Of a stretch of 38,693 nucleotides of DNA, positions 13,911 to 24,708 are shown piece by piece. The notes beneath the pieces were generated by a model, which saw only the letters and a list, made by a program, of their open reading frames with translations, searched no databases and was not told the origin of the DNA. How positions within the stretch are numbered: the first letter of the stretch is position 1; each line of letters starts with the position of its first letter. The DNA is from Paludibacteraceae bacterium (GTDB taxonomy: Bacteria > Bacteroidota > Bacteroidia > Bacteroidales > Paludibacteraceae). Position numbers and translations under genes: made by a program. The stretch spans positions 1 to 38,693 of the forward strand of contig JAFPZY010000010.1 of NCBI GenBank assembly GCA_017417025.1, in the 5' to 3' direction.

Positions 13911-15395
13911 ATGGCACTTCCATTTATGACAGCAGCCGAAGCTGCACAATTCGTAAAACATGGTGACGTGGTTGGCATGGGCGGATTTACCCCGGCCGGA
14001 GCACCCAAAGAAGTTCCCACTGCCATCGCTCACATGGCGACGGCTCTGCATGCAGAGGGCAAACCTTTCAAGATTGGAGTATACACCGGAGCCTCCACTG
14101 GCGACAGCTGCGATGGCGAACTCGCCCGTGCACACGCCATTGAGTTCCGCACACCCTATCAGTCTAACAAAGACCTCCGCACCGAGCTTAACAGCCAGCA
14201 GGCCCACTACTTTGACCTCCACCTGAGCGAACTCGCACAGAACCTGCGTTACGGCTTCCTCCCCAAACCCGATGTGGCTATCGTAGAGGCCTGCATCGTA
14301 AATGAGCAGGGTGAGATAGTCCCAACAGCAGGTGTCGGCATCGCACCCACCATCTGCAACATGGCTGACAAGATTATCGTGGAACTGAACGAGGCCATGC
14401 CGGCCACTATGCGGGGCATGCACGACATCTACGAGCCTCTCGACCCGCCACTCCGCCGCGAGATTCCCGTCTATAAACCCAGCGACCGCATTGGAACTGA
14501 CTGCATCAAAGTGGACCCGAAGAAAATCGTGGCGGTCGTAAAAACCAACCGCCCCAACGAAGTTGGCAAGTTCGCCGAACTGGACGAGACCACCAAACGC
14601 ATCGGCGACAACGTCGCTCTCTTCCTCGAAACGGAAATGAAAGCCGGACGCATCCCCGCCTCTTTCCTCCCCATCCAGTCGGGCGTAGGCAACATAGCCA
14701 ACGCTGTGCTCGGAGCTCTCGGAGAGAACAAGGATATTCCCGCTTTCGAAATGTACACCGAAGTCATCCAGGACTCTGTCATCGGACTGATGAAAGAAGG
14801 ACGTGTTAAATTCGCCAGCGGCTGCTCGCTCACCATCGGAGCGGACAAACTGCAGGACATCGTGGACCACATGGACTTTTTCCGCGACAAAATTGTCCTC
14901 CGCCCGCAGGAAATAAGCAACAACCCCGAAGTGGCACGCCGTCTCGGACTTATAACCATCAACACCGCGCTTGAGGCGGACATATTCGGCAACATCAACT
15001 CGACACATGTCTGCGGCACAAAGATGATGAACGGTATTGGCGGAAGCGGTGACTTCACGCGCAACGCATACATCAGCATCTATACCACTCCCTCTACGGC
15101 TAAAAACGGCTGCATCTCAAGTATCGTGCCCATGGTAAGCCACCTCGACCACTCCGAGCACAGCGTTAAAATTCTCATCACCGAGCACGGCATTGCCGAC
15201 TTGCGAGGCAAGAGCCCCATACAGCGCGCGCATGAGATAATAGAGAAGTGCGTTGACCCTGCCTACAAACCGATGATGCGCGAGTATCTCGAAAAGAGCA
15301 AAGTGGCGCACACGCAGCATAACCTGCATCTCGCTTTCGCCATGCACGAGGAGTTCCTCCGCAGCGGCGACATGCGTAACACGCGCTTCGAGTAA
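13911..15395 (+). CDS. Succinate/propionate CoA-transferase (acetyl-CoA hydrolase family)
   Basis: 494 residues, full length for the succinyl-CoA:acetate (or propionate) CoA-transferase family. Motifs: GDVVGMGGFTPAGAPKEVP near the N-terminus, FLPIQSGVGNIANAVLGAL, the catalytic glutamate in MYTEV (Glu284), and the CoA-binding GGSGDFTRNAYIS. The enzyme moves CoA between succinyl-CoA and acetate or propionate through a glutamyl-CoA thioester. In Bacteroidales it is part of the succinate-propionate fermentation route or the acetate-forming route; which acid is preferred cannot be read from sequence. It is transcribed alone from its own promoter and is followed by a broken regulator gene. Codon use is GC-rich compared with the Rhs island before it. 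Confidence 0.92.
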   Translation: MALPFMTAAEAAQFVKHGDVVGMGGFTPAGAPKEVPTAIAHMATALHAEGKPFKIGVYTGASTGDSCDGELARAHAIEFRTPYQSNKDLRTELNSQQAHYFDLHLSELAQNLRYGFLPKPDVAIVEACIVNEQGEIVPTAGVGIAPTICNMADKIIVELNEAMPATMRGMHDIYEPLDPPLRREIPVYKPSDRIGTDCIKVDPKKIVAVVKTNRPNEVGKFAELDETTKRIGDNVALFLETEMKAGRIPASFLPIQSGVGNIANAVLGALGENKDIPAFEMYTEVIQDSVIGLMKEGRVKFASGCSLTIGADKLQDIVDHMDFFRDKIVLRPQEISNNPEVARRLGLITINTALEADIFGNINSTHVCGTKMMNGIGGSGDFTRNAYISIYTTPSTAKNGCISSIVPMVSHLDHSEHSVKILITEHGIADLRGKSPIQRAHEIIEKCVDPAYKPMMREYLEKSKVAHTQHNLHLAFAMHEEFLRSGDMRNTRFE

Positions 15396-15461
15396 TAACA
15401 CCGGCCGTAAGTCCTGACAACACACGCCTCGCATGCTCTTACGCTTGTAACGGCTCTGCCT

Positions 15462-16026
15462 ATGTTGGTCTGCCTGTTTGGGGCGGTGTTAAGTGTGTGC
15501 AGGTTGGTCGGACAATACAGATACAGCACCGGTGTCGCATTAAACGCGGCTCCGTTGCTGTTCTTTATCACATCAACAATCCTCTATACCTGCTATTTCC
15601 TCTATTTCGCAGGTTATGGCAACCGGATACTGGAGGTACTCTACATTATGGCCAACCTCAGCGTATTCCCGCTCTTTTGGCTTTATCTCCGGAACCTTGT
15701 CCGCTAAAGCAGATGGAGTGCAGTAGTGCTGCTCTTGCCGGCCTTGTCGGTGGGAGTGCTGCTGGCGTTGTGCTCTGCTTTGGGCTGGGAGACAGGCTAT
15801 GGCGTAATACGCATGGTGGCTCGGTTCTTCTTCGCTGCACAGGTGCTCTTTGTCTGGATAAGCGGAAGCCTTTATGATCCGCGATTTCCGCAACAGATTT
15901 GACAACATCTACAGCGACGACCGCAACCGTGAGCTGCGTCCCGTCACTGTCATGCTTAACCTGCTTGGCATTATCTCGGTCATCTCCATTGGACTGACCG
16001 TCACTTGCTTACAGACTTGCTTCTAA
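15462..16026 (+). pseudogene. Disrupted membrane-bound AraC-type regulator, N-terminal part
   Basis: Conceptual translation from the ATG at 15462 gives hydrophobic helices (APLLFFITSTILYTCYFLYF, MANLSVFPLFWLYLRNLV), then an in-frame TAA (15705-15707), then another membrane stretch in the same frame (AVVLLLPALSVGVLLALCSA, MVARFFFAAQVLFVWI). A frameshift near 15865 continues as FRNRFDNIYSDDRNRELRPV and one more helix. This order of helices followed by a NxYSDD-like linker resembles the N-terminal half of Bacteroidetes AraC regulators with membrane sensors. The DNA-binding AraC domain is absent; the remnant runs into the convergent dehydrogenase gene (overlap 16009-16026). It is probably a dead gene. 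Confidence 0.65.
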
Positions 16027-17202
16027 AATGGCTTTTATGTCCTTCTCCGTGAGTGGGGCGTAAGCGCTTTCCAGACCTTCGTTCACGGCAATATGGTGGG
16101 CCATCTCGTCAAGACGGCTCTCGTCAATGCCCACTTCACGCAGGTGCATCGGGATCTTGATTGACTCAAAGAAGGCGTATGTTGCCTCAATAGCCTTATT
16201 CGCAATCTCCTGTTGCGGCAGCGAGGGGTCGATGTCAAAGACATTGATGCCGTACTTGACGAACCGCGGCAGGGTGTGCTCGTTCAGGATGTGCTTCATC
16301 CAGCGCGGCGTGATAATCGCCAGGCCCTCCCCGTGCGTGATGTCGTAATACGCACTCAGGGCGTGCTCTATGCCGTGGCAGGGCCAGCCTGACTCGCTGT
16401 TGCCGAGTGCCAGAATGCCGTTGCAGCCGTAGGTGCAGGCAAGCATCATCTCTGCGCGGGCTTTGTAGTCCTCGGGGTGGGCTATACACTTGCGCCCGTT
16501 CTCCATAAGCGAGCGCAGCATCGACTCGCAGAAACCGTCGTTGAGCAGCGTGGTGTCTTCTGCAAAATACTGCTCTATGGTGTGGTTCATCGCGTCGGCG
16601 ATGCCTGCGGCCGTCTGTTTCTTGCTGACGGAGAAGGTGTATGTCGGGTCAAGGAATGAGACGGCAGGGAACAAATGGCGGTCCACATAGCCTATCTTGT
16701 CGTTGGTCTCCGTGCGGGAGATTACGCCGCCGCAGTCGTATTCGCTGCCAGTAGCCGCGAGGGTTATTATATCCACTATCGGCAGTGCCGCTTGCGCTTT
16801 CACCTTGTAGGATATGAGGTCCCACGGGTCGCCGTCGTAGCACGCACCGGCAGCAATTGCCTTTGAGCAGTCAAGCACGCTGCCGCCGCCGACGGAGAGA
16901 ATAACGTCCGCCTTGTGCTCTTTGCACAGCCGCACGCCGTCTAAGACGGAAGGATTGTATTTCGGGTTCGGCTGAATACCGCTCAGTTCGATAATCTCGA
17001 AGTCCTTGAGTGCTTCATGCACGTAGTCATACAGGCTGCCTGCTGCCGGCTGATTCCTGAAAGCGGGAATCTTCTTTATGCTGCCTCCGCCGTAAGTGAG
17101 CAGGATCTTCTTGCCGAATGTGCTCATCACTTCAGGCAGTTTCTTTACTACACCCTCGCCGAAGATGAGGCGGGTGGGAGTTTGGTAATCAAAGTTTTGC
17201 AT
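16009..17202 (-). CDS. Iron-containing alcohol dehydrogenase (YqhD/BDH-like)
   Basis: 397 residues of the group III metal-dependent alcohol dehydrogenases, which use NAD(P)H to interconvert aldehydes and alcohols. Visible features are the nucleotide-binding YGGGSIKK (near residue 40) and VGGGSVLD (~104-111), and metal ligands Asp203 and His207 (GIADAMNHTIEQYF), His276 and His290 (CHGIEHALSAYYDITHGEG). An insertion of about 12 residues (IPAFRNQPAAGS, ~45-56) sits just after the first glycine motif, where relatives have a short loop. The gene follows the NRPS stop by 53 bp on the same strand with no recognisable promoter between, so it may belong to that operon and reduce the aldehyde released by the NRPS. 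It may equally be a general fermentative or detoxifying enzyme. Confidence 0.88.
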   Translation of the reverse strand: MQNFDYQTPTRLIFGEGVVKKLPEVMSTFGKKILLTYGGGSIKKIPAFRNQPAAGSLYDYVHEALKDFEIIELSGIQPNPKYNPSVLDGVRLCKEHKADVILSVGGGSVLDCSKAIAAGACYDGDPWDLISYKVKAQAALPIVDIITLAATGSEYDCGGVISRTETNDKIGYVDRHLFPAVSFLDPTYTFSVSKKQTAAGIADAMNHTIEQYFAEDTTLLNDGFCESMLRSLMENGRKCIAHPEDYKARAEMMLACTYGCNGILALGNSESGWPCHGIEHALSAYYDITHGEGLAIITPRWMKHILNEHTLPRFVKYGINVFDIDPSLPQQEIANKAIEATYAFFESIKIPMHLREVGIDESRLDEMAHHIAVNEGLESAYAPLTEKDIKAILEASL

Positions 17203-17228
17203 ATCTGTTTGTGTTATTGGTTATTTAT

Positions 17229-17270
17229 GTTATACATCAAAGAATAGGGGCTTGGTTATACATCAAAGAA
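17229..17270. repeat. 16-bp direct repeat at the 3' end of the NRPS gene
   Basis: The sequence GTTATACATCAAAGAA occurs at 17229-17244 and 17255-17270. The second copy encodes the final Phe-Phe-Asp-Val-stop of the NRPS, so the first copy is a duplicate of the gene end placed in the spacer before the dehydrogenase gene. Confidence 0.8.
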
Positions 17271-20200
17271 ACCGAGCTGGCTGATGGCTGACAGCATTCT
17301 GCCTATATACTCGTTGTCCGGCTCCGTCCAGCGGAAGCCGAGGCGTAGCAGCACTTGCGAGGTGTAGTCGTTGGTGCGGTCCACCACTTGTGTAGGTTGG
17401 TCTTTGGCTATATTCTTGTAAGCCAGCATCGTGGTTAGCAACGATGCCTTTTGTGGGTCTGCAGCCGCTTGCTGTACCAGCATACCGAACTCCTGTTGCT
17501 CTACAAAGCGGATAGGCGTGCCTATCTTCTCCAGCCCTGTCAGCACATCTCCCATAAGGCGGGTGTGGGTGTTGTAGGGGTGGAACAGTGTGCAGTCTGC
17601 AGGCGTGTGCGCAAGTAGTACTATGGCTCTTGCCGTTTCGTCTATAGGCGAGAACTCCGTCGGCTGGTCAAACTGCTCATAAGGGCAGCAGCCGAGCATG
17701 TTGAATATCTTGATGCGGCCCATGTAACTGTTGGTGGAGAAGTTTACCTGGAACTCTCCGTCGTAACTGCGTGCCGCCAGATTGCCTACGCGCATAATCT
17801 TTGCTTGTAGTCCCTTATGAGCCACTGCGTCAAGTATGAGGCGGTCGGCAAGGAACTTGGAGTGCATGTACTGGTTGCCGAGATACTGTCCGAAATAGAT
17901 ATTGCGCTCCGAGAGAACCGGTGACGGTGTATTGCCGCCAATCCATACACCTCCGGTTGAAGTGGTGGATACATGTACCAGATGTGCACCTGTAGCCAGG
18001 CAGAAGTCCACGCAGCGTTGCGCTCCGCCTGTATTGACATCCTCTATATCAGTCCCCTTGGAGAAGTGCTTGACATTGGCGGCGCAGTTGAAGACTGTGG
18101 AAATGCTGTAGTCAAGGGCAGATAGTTGCTCCTTGAAGTCGCCTGTCACGTCGCCGTTCACCACAAACAGGCGTGTGCCGAACAACTCGTTGAAATGACG
18201 GTCGAAATAGTAAAAGAGCAAGTTGCGCAGGCGGCGTTCTGCATCATGCCTGTCTTTGCCTCGCACAAGGCAGGTTATAGTCTCTGCATCAGAGTCTATA
18301 AGCTCGCGCAGCACGTGGATGCCTAAATAGCCTGTTGCTCCGGTCAGTAGTACATTGCCTAATGTCTGCCTTTCGCCATTGGCAAAAGTCTCAAGAGTAT
18401 TCTTCTGCAGGACGGTGTTGATGGGCTCGTAGTCAAAATCGGTGATGACACTGTCGCTCTCGCTTTCGGCACTTGCTTTCTCGGCTCCGTTTGCAAGTGC
18501 TGTCAGCAGGCGCGGGGTAGGATGGTTGAACAGGTCGGCGTATGCTATATGCAGCCCTGCTTTCTCCGCTTCTATAATGACGCGCGTCACCATGAGCGAT
18601 GTGCCGCCAAGCTCGAAGAAGTTGTCCGTAGCGCTTACTTTGTCAAGCGAGAGAACGTTGGCGAATATATCTGCAAAGAGTTGCTCGGTATCGTTGGCGG
18701 GGCAGACATAATCCTCTTCCTTCGCCTTCCTGTTCTCTGTCAAATCCGGTGCAGGCAGTGCACGCTTGTTCACTTTCTGGTTCTGGTTCAGCGGGATAGA
18801 GTCAATCTGCATCGTCGCTGCAGGCACCATGTAAGGTGGCTTGCGCTCCTTGATGAAGGCATGTAGTGCAGTTGTGTCTATCTTCTCGTCGCTGACTATG
18901 TATGCTGCAATGTACTTGCCGCCGTTGGGGTAGTCAAAGGCCTGGACTGTTGCGTCTTTTATGCCTGCAAACTCACGTATGACGCTTTCCACTTCCTTTA
19001 GCTCGATGCGGAAGCCGCGTATCTTTACTTGTCCGTCGCGACGGCCTACAAACTGAATGTTGCCGTCCGGCAGGTAACGCACTATGTCGCCTGTGCGGTA
19101 GCACCTAAGTCCGTCCCGTTCAACGAATGTCTCTGCTGTCTTGTCCGGCAGATTGAGGTAGCCGCGTCCCACTTGCGGACCGCTCACCCACAGCTCTCCT
19201 GCCGCTCCCGGTGGCAGACGCAGACCGTCGGTGTCCATTACGAACAGCTGCAGGTTATCCAACGGCTTGCCGATAGGGATATGCTGCTCATATTCGCCGA
19301 GGCAGTATGTGGTGGTGAATATGGTGCACTCTGTCGGCCCGTAGCCGTTGTGCATCTTGTAGCCTTTAGGCGGCGTGAGTGCGGATAACGCTTCGCCGCC
19401 CACCGACAGATGCTTGAGCGAATGGCACTCTATGTTGGTAGCAAACTGATAGCCTATCTGCGTGGTCATAAACGAGTGGGTCACGCCCTCTGCATCAAAG
19501 TAGCGCCCCAGTTCGGGCAGGTTCAGTCTCATGTCTTCGGGCACGATGCAGACTGAAGCGCCGCAGGTCAGGGCAGGATACATGTCCATCATGTTTGCAT
19601 CAAAACCGAATGAAGCGTATGCCGCCACTTTGTCGCCGGCTTGCAGGTCGTAGTAGCTGTGATACCAGTGGCAGAAAGCAACTATATTGCGGTGCTCCAG
19701 CATCACTCCTTTAGGCACACCCGTTGAGCCGGATGTGTAAAGGAGTATGAAGAGGTCCGAGGGCTTTATGTCGCTATTCAGGCGTTCCGCTGTATCTGTC
19801 TTGAGCGCGGCTTCCAGCTCTTTCTCTGTCAGGAGCATGCAGCTGTTGCCGTCCTGTTGCATGTAGTTGAGCCGCTCTTCCGGGTAAGAGGGGTCAAGCG
19901 GCATGTAGGCACAGCCTGCTTTTAGTACTGCCAGAGCACCTGTAACCATCCACTCCGACCGCTCCACTTTGATGGCAATGACGTTGGTCGTCGGGTGCAG
20001 TGCAGCCGCTATCCTGTCAGTTGTTTCATCCAGTTCGCGGTAGGTGATGCGCTTGTCGCGGAAGATGACGGCGGTGTTGTCCGGTGTCCTCGCCGCTTGT
20101 GCTCTGAACAAGGATACAATGGTCTGCGTGTCGTCGTACTTTACGTATGTCTCGTTGAAACTGTCAAGCAGTGCCTCCTGCTCTTTGTTGAGCAGCATCA

Positions 20201-23200
20201 CTGAGCGGAGCGCGGCTTTCGGAGCAGCGGCAAATGCGGCAACAGCATTGCTCACCGACTGTGCGAGGCTCTGCATCATTGCTTGGCTGTAACGCCCGTT
20301 GTCATATTCTATGGCTACGGAGGGACTGCCGTTCACTTCTACAATATAGAATGCAATCTTGAACTTCGGCACGTTCAGTTCCATATTCTCTGTCTGTAGC
20401 GGCACACCGTTCACTTTATAGTCTGATATTACGCCGAGCTGGTAGGCGAACATTATTTCGGCTGTCAGGCCGTAGTCTGCCGAAATCTGTGCAAACGGAT
20501 AGTTCTCGTGCGCAAGTGTGTTCTCAAACATCTCCGCTGTATCACTGATGAACTGCTGCACGGTCTGCCCGCCGATCTTGCTGCTCAGCGCGAGGGTGTT
20601 AACCATCATACCTACAGTGTTTGCCATCTTGAGATTGCTGCGTCCGTTGGATATGGTGGTGATGCAAATGGAGTCGTTGTTAGCGAAGCGCGCGAGGGTA
20701 TAGAATACGGCCGCCAGTGTCACACCGGCAGGAGTGGCTCCGGATGTATGTGCCAGTTGTTCCGCCGCCTGCATGTCAAGAGTAGCATACACTTGTCCAA
20801 TCTCGCCGTCTCTGGGGTTGGTGAGGTCTGCCGGCAGTTCGGTAGCACCCTCCGTCTCTGCAAGGCGCGAGTGGAAAAAGTCGTGTGCCGCTGTGTATGC
20901 TTCGCCTGTCCTTGCCGCCTGTTCTTCTGCCACGAACTGCGGATATGTACACATCTCCGGTTCTATCTTGCCTCCGTCAAGCAGCGTGCACAGTTCGTTG
21001 AAGAACACGTCGTATGATGCGCCGTCGCATACAAGGTGATGCATGTCGCAGTAGAGGTACAGACTGCTTGCCGTCCTCACTATACTGAACCTGCACAGCA
21101 GGTCTTTGTTTAGATTGAACGGCCGCACAAACTCGGCACGATAAGCTTCAAGGTTGGTCTCTTCTGTTATAATGCTTTCTATCTCAAGTTCCTGTTTCTT
21201 GTCTATAACCTGCTCCATACCGGACTCGTTGGTCTGGAAATGAACAAACAACTCGGGGTGGTTGTCCACTGCTGCCTCCACAGCTTTGCGCAGTTGCTCT
21301 TCGCTGATGTCTTGCGGCAGCCGCACACGCATTGGTATGTTGTATAGTGTGGAAGTGGGGTTCTTCATGCACTCGAAATAAACTCCCGTCTGTGCATGGC
21401 TGAGCGGGAAAGCGGCCGACTCACCTTGAACCGTTGACTGTTCTGTGTCCGCAGCACTGTCCTGTGTCTTTCTCCCCTCTGCCAGCACTTCTTCAAGAAT
21501 CTTGTTTTCAATGGTCTGTATGTCTGCGCCCTTGATGAGCAGTTTGGCATCAAGTTGCACTCCGAAGCGCTTATAGACTTGCGTGGCAAGTTTGATGGCG
21601 GATATAGAGGATAAACCAACATAGCGCAGGTCGGTGGTTATGCCGAAATCGCTGTTGCCTACAATGCCGGCTACAATATCCTTGAGTTGCTCTTCCAGCA
21701 CATTAAGCGGAGCTGCGTTTTCTTCTCTCTTTGGGCTTTCGGATGCTTTCGGTTCAGGCAGTGCACGCTTGTTTACTTTCTGGTTCTGGTTCAGCGGTAT
21801 AGTGTCTATCTGCATCGTCACTGCCGGCACCATATAAGGCGGCTTCCTGTCCATGATGAAGGCATTAAGTGTCTGAATGTCTATCTCCTCGTCGCTGACT
21901 ATGTATGCCGCTATGTACTTGCCGCCGCCCGGGTATTCAAACGCTTGAACCGTAGCGTCTTTGATGCTTGGGAACTGCCGTATTACGGCTTCCACCTCCT
22001 TCAACTCGATGCGGAAGCCGCGTATCTTTACCTGACCGTCTTTGCGGCCGACGAACTCAATGGCTCCGTCTGCACGATAGCGGACTATATCTCCGGTGCG
22101 GTAAACACGTATGCCGTGCCATTCCACAAAAGCCTCTTTCGTCTTCTCAGGCTGGTTGAGATAGCCAATTCCCACTTGCGGACCTGCAACAAGCATTTCG
22201 CCTGCTGCGCCCCACGGCACACGCTTGCCGTGTTTGGTGGTTATGAACAACTGCGCAGTGTCGTTAGGATAGCCGATAGGTATGTTAGGCTCGTTCCTTT
22301 CCACCAAATAGCTGCTTACATATACAGTCGCCTCTGTTGGGCCGTAGCCGTTCTGGAAGTGATATGAAGGAGGATTGACGCTCATCAGTTTCTCGCCGCC
22401 TGTTCCCATGAACTGCAGCCCGGGTATATCGGGGTAGTTCTGCACCATCTGCGTCGCCACCTGTGTGGTCATAAAGGTGTGGGTGATGCCTTCGCGCACA
22501 ATGAAATCGTGTATGCCTTCAAGGTCAAAGCGTATGTCGTCGCCTATTATGTATATCGCCGCCCCTGCAACAAGGCAGCCCCAGAGGTCGTGCATGAAAG
22601 CATCGAAGCCGTAGCCTGCGTATGTGGCATAGCGGCTTGTGTTTGTCAGACCTATATGGCGGCAGTGGAAGTCGCAGAATGAGAGTATGTTCTTTTCACT
22701 CAGCATCACACCTTTGGGAGTGCCGGTGGTGCCGGATGTGTAGAGCAGAATAAAAGCGTCAGTTCCTTCATATTTGGCCGCATCGTTGCGCATGAACTCC
22801 AACCGCTCGGCAGGGTACGAACTGTCTAACGGCAGTGCCGTCATGCCCGCTTTGGCAATAGCCAGAGGCACTATCACCATCTGCTCGTTGCGGGGGACGG
22901 TGTAGCCTGTCACTCTTTTGCCGCATCTTACTGTGTATTGCGGGTCTATGGTATCAGACAGTTTGTCCACTTCCGAATATGTAAGGTGTTTGTCTCCGGC
23001 CACTACGCATATTGCGTCAGGATGTTCTGCTACGTGCTTTCTGAAACGTGCCACAAGGCTGTCGCCTTCGGTGGTGTCGTATTCTTCTATGTCCGGATTG
23101 CGCGCGTCCAGCCATTGCGTCTGCTCCGGTGAGCAGTACTCAATGTCGCTTGTTGTTCCGGCGCAGGTCATGGAACGCAGTATGACGCTGTAAGTTTCAG

Positions 23201-24398
23201 CCAGTTGCTGCATGAACGCTTCCGAATAGTCTTTGCAGCTGTAGCTCATCTTGAGTGAGTACTGCTCGTCCGACTCTAACAGTTCTGCGCATAGTTTCCA
23301 TCCCGGTGTAGGGAAGCGAAGGTCAATGAACGGCACTGCCTGTCCGTCAATATGCAGACTGCGTTTGTCATTGATGACAGGTCCCTGATAAACGAACATC
23401 ACCTGGTTGTTGAGTCCCAGGTCGCGCACTGCATCCTGATAAGCGTAGTACTGGTATTGCTGTGTCTGCTGCAACTGGCTTTCGGTTTCTGCTAACAGCT
23501 CGCCGATAGTTTTGGTTTTCTGTCCCCAGTCAAGGAAAACAGGCAGCGTGTGTACCATCATTGTCACAGAACTCAGGGTGCGGCGGTCGGTGCGGCCGAA
23601 GAAGGCGGTGCAGTACGATGCCTTCTCTTCTGCCGAATAGGCGGCGAGCAGCAGTGCCCATGCCGCCTGCATTACCACGCTCTCTTTTGTGCCGAAGCGC
23701 TTTTCAATGGCCAGTATGTCTTCTTTGCTTACTGTGAGCGGGTATGATTTGTATATGTACCCCTCATCGCCTTGTAGTTCCGCTTCAGGAATGGGGAGCG
23801 AATCCGTGTCAGCCGCATCGCAGAAGGTTTTGGCATACCACTCGCGGGCTGACTCCATCTGCGTCTTGTCTGCTCTTTGTGCCTCCTCTGCCTGTGCAAT
23901 AGCCACGCCGTCCGTCATCTCTTTACTTGGTTTCCTGTCTTCGTAAGCACGGCTGATGTCGCGCAGAAGAACGGTGAAAGAGTAGCCGTCGCTCACCACG
24001 TGGTGCAGGTCCAGATAGAAGTATTGCGCTCCTTTCTCCTTCGTCTCATATATCTCTGCCCTGTAAAGCCGCTTCCCGTGTATATCCATTGTCCTGCAGA
24101 AAGTCTTTTGCACTTCCGTCCACTCCGCCTCTGTTATTTTCCTTACAGGCACGCACTCTTCTTTAGGGTGGCAGGTACCGCTCTCTATTGCGGGAATGCC
24201 TTCTCCGTCCGTTACAACTTTGCTTAGCAGATACGGATGTGCGCAAATAGTGTCATACACGGCCTGTTGCAACCGCTTGGTGTCTGTCTTTTCGGGTAGG
24301 TGGAATAGGGCGGGGTTCTGGTAGTTGCATGTGTCGTTCACTGATGTCTCGCATGCATAATATACTCCTAACTGGCTTTGGCTTAAAGGGCTTCTCAT
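17256..24398 (-). CDS. Bimodular nonribosomal peptide synthetase, C-A-T-C-A-T-R
   Basis: 2380 residues with two amino-acid-activating modules and a terminal reductase. Approximate domains: C1 1-430 (HHVVSDG at 132-138, catalytic motif intact); A1 450-860 ([45 protein letters not shown]); T1 895-965 (phosphopantetheine serine in VGLSSISAI); C2 985-1400 (HHLVCDG); A2 1430-1860 ([24 protein letters not shown]); T2 1885-1960 (LGGTSLM); R 2010-2380 ([10 protein letters not shown] nucleotide motif, catalytic YMHSK). No thioesterase or epimerase is present. The R domain should release the dipeptide as an aldehyde, which if N-free can cyclise to a dihydropyrazinone or pyrazinone, as with aureusimine-type enzymes. 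Starting with a C domain suggests N-acylation of the first residue. Hand-aligned specificity residues are about DAHFGGGVYK (A1) and DAMFSGGIFK (A2); I cannot assign amino acids. It follows the STAS gene by 7 bp. No phosphopantetheinyl transferase is in the window. Confidence 0.92.
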   Translation of the reverse strand: MRSPLSQSQLGVYYACETSVNDTCNYQNPALFHLPEKTDTKRLQQAVYDTICAHPYLLSKVVTDGEGIPAIESGTCHPKEECVPVRKITEAEWTEVQKTFCRTMDIHGKRLYRAEIYETKEKGAQYFYLDLHHVVSDGYSFTVLLRDISRAYEDRKPSKEMTDGVAIAQAEEAQRADKTQMESAREWYAKTFCDAADTDSLPIPEAELQGDEGYIYKSYPLTVSKEDILAIEKRFGTKESVVMQAAWALLLAAYSAEEKASYCTAFFGRTDRRTLSSVTMMVHTLPVFLDWGQKTKTIGELLAETESQLQQTQQYQYYAYQDAVRDLGLNNQVMFVYQGPVINDKRSLHIDGQAVPFIDLRFPTPGWKLCAELLESDEQYSLKMSYSCKDYSEAFMQQLAETYSVILRSMTCAGTTSDIEYCSPEQTQWLDARNPDIEEYDTTEGDSLVARFRKHVAEHPDAICVVAGDKHLTYSEVDKLSDTIDPQYTVRCGKRVTGYTVPRNEQMVIVPLAIAKAGMTALPLDSSYPAERLEFMRNDAAKYEGTDAFILLYTSGTTGTPKGVMLSEKNILSFCDFHCRHIGLTNTSRYATYAGYGFDAFMHDLWGCLVAGAAIYIIGDDIRFDLEGIHDFIVREGITHTFMTTQVATQMVQNYPDIPGLQFMGTGGEKLMSVNPPSYHFQNGYGPTEATVYVSSYLVERNEPNIPIGYPNDTAQLFITTKHGKRVPWGAAGEMLVAGPQVGIGYLNQPEKTKEAFVEWHGIRVYRTGDIVRYRADGAIEFVGRKDGQVKIRGFRIELKEVEAVIRQFPSIKDATVQAFEYPGGGKYIAAYIVSDEEIDIQTLNAFIMDRKPPYMVPAVTMQIDTIPLNQNQKVNKRALPEPKASESPKREENAAPLNVLEEQLKDIVAGIVGNSDFGITTDLRYVGLSSISAIKLATQVYKRFGVQLDAKLLIKGADIQTIENKILEEVLAEGRKTQDSAADTEQSTVQGESAAFPLSHAQTGVYFECMKNPTSTLYNIPMRVRLPQDISEEQLRKAVEAAVDNHPELFVHFQTNESGMEQVIDKKQELEIESIITEETNLEAYRAEFVRPFNLNKDLLCRFSIVRTASSLYLYCDMHHLVCDGASYDVFFNELCTLLDGGKIEPEMCTYPQFVAEEQAARTGEAYTAAHDFFHSRLAETEGATELPADLTNPRDGEIGQVYATLDMQAAEQLAHTSGATPAGVTLAAVFYTLARFANNDSICITTISNGRSNLKMANTVGMMVNTLALSSKIGGQTVQQFISDTAEMFENTLAHENYPFAQISADYGLTAEIMFAYQLGVISDYKVNGVPLQTENMELNVPKFKIAFYIVEVNGSPSVAIEYDNGRYSQAMMQSLAQSVSNAVAAFAAAPKAALRSVMLLNKEQEALLDSFNETYVKYDDTQTIVSLFRAQAARTPDNTAVIFRDKRITYRELDETTDRIAAALHPTTNVIAIKVERSEWMVTGALAVLKAGCAYMPLDPSYPEERLNYMQQDGNSCMLLTEKELEAALKTDTAERLNSDIKPSDLFILLYTSGSTGVPKGVMLEHRNIVAFCHWYHSYYDLQAGDKVAAYASFGFDANMMDMYPALTCGASVCIVPEDMRLNLPELGRYFDAEGVTHSFMTTQIGYQFATNIECHSLKHLSVGGEALSALTPPKGYKMHNGYGPTECTIFTTTYCLGEYEQHIPIGKPLDNLQLFVMDTDGLRLPPGAAGELWVSGPQVGRGYLNLPDKTAETFVERDGLRCYRTGDIVRYLPDGNIQFVGRRDGQVKIRGFRIELKEVESVIREFAGIKDATVQAFDYPNGGKYIAAYIVSDEKIDTTALHAFIKERKPPYMVPAATMQIDSIPLNQNQKVNKRALPAPDLTENRKAKEEDYVCPANDTEQLFADIFANVLSLDKVSATDNFFELGGTSLMVTRVIIEAEKAGLHIAYADLFNHPTPRLLTALANGAEKASAESESDSVITDFDYEPINTVLQKNTLETFANGERQTLGNVLLTGATGYLGIHVLRELIDSDAETITCLVRGKDRHDAERRLRNLLFYYFDRHFNELFGTRLFVVNGDVTGDFKEQLSALDYSISTVFNCAANVKHFSKGTDIEDVNTGGAQRCVDFCLATGAHLVHVSTTSTGGVWIGGNTPSPVLSERNIYFGQYLGNQYMHSKFLADRLILDAVAHKGLQAKIMRVGNLAARSYDGEFQVNFSTNSYMGRIKIFNMLGCCPYEQFDQPTEFSPIDETARAIVLLAHTPADCTLFHPYNTHTRLMGDVLTGLEKIGTPIRFVEQQEFGMLVQQAAADPQKASLLTTMLAYKNIAKDQPTQVVDRTNDYTSQVLLRLGFRWTEPDNEYIGRMLSAISQLGFFDV

Positions 24399-24405
24399 AA
24401 TAATT

Positions 24406-24708
24406 TCAACTGATGGTGAAGATGTTGTTGAATCCGCTCATGCGGAATATGTCTGACACGTCCTCGTTAAGGCGGGTAATCCGGATGCTGCCGCCTTTGG
24501 CTTCACTTTCGCGCTTCAGTTGCATGAAAAAGCGGAGGCCGGCTGAGGATATGTACTCCAGTCCGCTGCAGTCTATCACCAGTGCCTTGTCTGCTATGCC
24601 GAGCACCTGTTGCAGTTCGTCTGCCTGTTCGGTTGTTGCCACGGTATCAAGTTCTCCGTTGATAAGAACGGTGGTGTATTCTCCGTTTTTCTCAATCTTT
24701 ATTTGCAT
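24406..24708 (-). CDS. STAS-domain anti-sigma factor antagonist
   Basis: 100 residues forming one STAS domain like SpoIIAA/RsbV. The strand [20 protein letters not shown] is followed by [18 protein letters not shown], which contains the conserved serine (Ser55 by alignment) that a partner kinase phosphorylates. Unphosphorylated, such proteins bind the kinase/anti-sigma factor and free its target. Here the likely partner is the HATPase domain at the end of the upstream phosphatase gene, which overlaps this gene by 17 bp, and the PP2C domain of the same protein would remove the phosphate. The NRPS starts 7 bp after this gene's stop. No sigma factor is encoded nearby, so the output is unknown. 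Confidence 0.88.
   Translation of the reverse strand: MQIKIEKNGEYTTVLINGELDTVATTEQADELQQVLGIADKALVIDCSGLEYISSAGLRFFMQLKRESEAKGGSIRITRLNEDVSDIFRMSGFNNIFTIS

Noticed and set aside
13566-15008. A 480-codon open frame on the minus strand opposite the CoA-transferase
   Set aside because: The plus-strand frame is a clear enzyme with catalytic motifs. The antisense frame has no family motifs and arises from the GC-biased codon use of the real gene.
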